DNA of 5,456 nucleotides, from assembly GCA_041628225.1 (NCBI GenBank), contig JBFKPQ010000160.1, positions 1 through 5,456 on the forward strand, in the 5' to 3' direction. The number at the start of each line of letters is the position of its first letter. Positions within the stretch are counted from its first letter, which is position 1. The notes under the pieces are model-generated. The model worked only from the letters and a program-made list of their open reading frames with translations. It was not told the origin of the DNA and searched no databases. The stretch is from JBFKPQ01 sp041628225. Lineage in GTDB: Bacteria > Actinomycetota > Acidimicrobiia > Spongiisociales > JAENVV01. Position numbers and translations under genes: made by a program. Of this stretch, positions 4,768-5,456 are shown piece by piece.

Positions 4768-5456
4768 TCAGACCGCCGGCTCGGCTCGCCACTGGTCGAG
4801 CGTGTCGGCGATCGAATCTCGAACCTGGTCGAGTACCTCGCCGACCTTCTCCCCGGACACGCGTGGCACGGGCGCTCCAAAACGGATCCGAACCTCGGTA
4901 CCGAACGGAATCGGCATGAGCTTGTGCTTGAGCAACTGCCAGCTGCCGTCGATGGTCGTGGGAACGATCGCCAGGTCCGGTGCTGCTTCGAACAAGGCTT
5001 CGGTGCCGCTCGTGCGAAACTGCTTGAGCTTTCCGTCGCGCGAGCGCGTCCCCTCGGGGAAGATCACCGGCGACACCCCACGCTCCTGACACCGTCTTCC
5101 GAACGCTCGGATCGTCTCGACCGCCTGCGACCGGTTGGTCCGGTCGATCAAGGCGTTACCGCCTCGGCGGAGGTTGAACGAAACGAGCGGAATCCACCGG
5201 CCAAGTTCGGCCTTGGCGATGTACTTGGGGAAGTTCGAGAACAGCACCCCACCGAAGATGGGGACGTCGAACAAGCTCTGATGGTTCGACACGAAGATGT
5301 AGCCTCGCTCCGGCTCGATGGCGGGGTCGCGTTCGATGCGGAGCTTCATGCCCGACAGGCGGAAGCACCATACGAGCACCCGCTGAGCGGCTCCAGCCAT
5401 GAGTTCGACCGCTCGTTCACCGAACAGCCGCGCCACCCGCAGCACGACATCGCCCA
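4768..5456 (-). CDS. 1-acyl-sn-glycerol-3-phosphate acyltransferase (PlsC-like), probably 5'-partial
   Basis: A membrane-associated acyltransferase of phospholipid synthesis, expected to acylate lysophosphatidic acid to phosphatidic acid. Counting from a possible GTG start at 5445 (225 residues), the catalytic NHQSLFD holds the HX4D motif at H55-D60, KAELGRWIP lies at 78-86, GNALIDR (the GxxxxDR block) at 96-102, IFPEGTRSR at 128-136, and the IVPTTIDGSW block at 160-169. The frame stays open to the right edge (GGC GAT GTC before the GTG), and the HX4D motif of family members usually lies further from the N-terminus, so the true start may be outside the window. The protein ends in a plausible amphipathic C-terminus. 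Substrate specificity within the large PlsC family is not settled by the motifs. It stands convergent to ppk2. Confidence 0.9.
   Translation of the reverse strand, partial: GDVVLRVARLFGERAVELMAGAAQRVLVWCFRLSGMKLRIERDPAIEPERGYIFVSNHQSLFDVPIFGGVLFSNFPKYIAKAELGRWIPLVSFNLRRGGNALIDRTNRSQAVETIRAFGRRCQERGVSPVIFPEGTRSRDGKLKQFRTSGTEALFEAAPDLAIVPTTIDGSWQLLKHKLMPIPFGTEVRIRFGAPVPRVSGEKVGEVLDQVRDSIADTLDQWRAEPAV

Noticed and set aside
4760..4772. Palindrome TCTGA-gtc-TCAGA across the ppk2/plsC stops as a terminator
   Set aside because: As at 696-706, the core arises from the facing TGA stops. The 5-bp stem with no following T-run is weak support for termination.

Overview
This GC-rich window looks like a chromosomal segment from an actinobacterium, most probably of the Acidimicrobiia/Ilumatobacter type. 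That placement is inferred from the GC-rich codon use, the threonine-rich secretion linker, minor pilins of tad type, a class I PPK2, and start codons that sit a few bases after TANNNT boxes with no Shine-Dalgarno sequence, as in leaderless actinobacterial transcripts. No mobile element, CRISPR array, tRNA or rRNA was seen.

Layout from left to right. (1) 1-699, plus strand: 3' part of a gene for an exported protein with a Thr-rich linker, an SH3-like domain and a small C-terminal domain. (2) 703-2773, minus strand: a tight three-gene operon (tadE-like, tadE-like, tadG-like) joined by two ATGA stop/start overlaps, encoding minor pilin or surface components of a Flp/Tad-type pilus system. (3) 2890-3120, minus strand: a small gene that conventional gene calling would miss because its twelfth codon is an in-frame TGA. 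Read as selenocysteine, it gives a complete 76-residue SelW/Rdx-family protein with a CxxU redox motif, and a candidate bacterial SECIS hairpin follows the TGA at suitable spacing. (4) 3121-3230: a 110-bp divergent promoter region with two inverted repeats. (5) 3231-3962, plus strand: SpoU/TrmH-family RNA 2'-O-methyltransferase. (6) 3982-4764, plus strand: polyphosphate kinase 2. (7) 4768 to the right edge, minus strand: PlsC-type 1-acylglycerol-3-phosphate acyltransferase, probably cut by the window edge.

The genes do not form one pathway. The tad genes are one functional unit. The SelW-like gene lies 116 bp upstream of them on the same strand and could be co-transcribed, but nothing shows a functional link. 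trmH and ppk2 are adjacent and co-directional, 19 bp apart. Both convergent gene pairs (exported protein/tadG and ppk2/plsC) are separated by only 3 bp, with no clear terminator between them.

The main discovery is the selenoprotein gene. If real, it means this organism carries the selenocysteine machinery (selA, selB, selC, selD) elsewhere.
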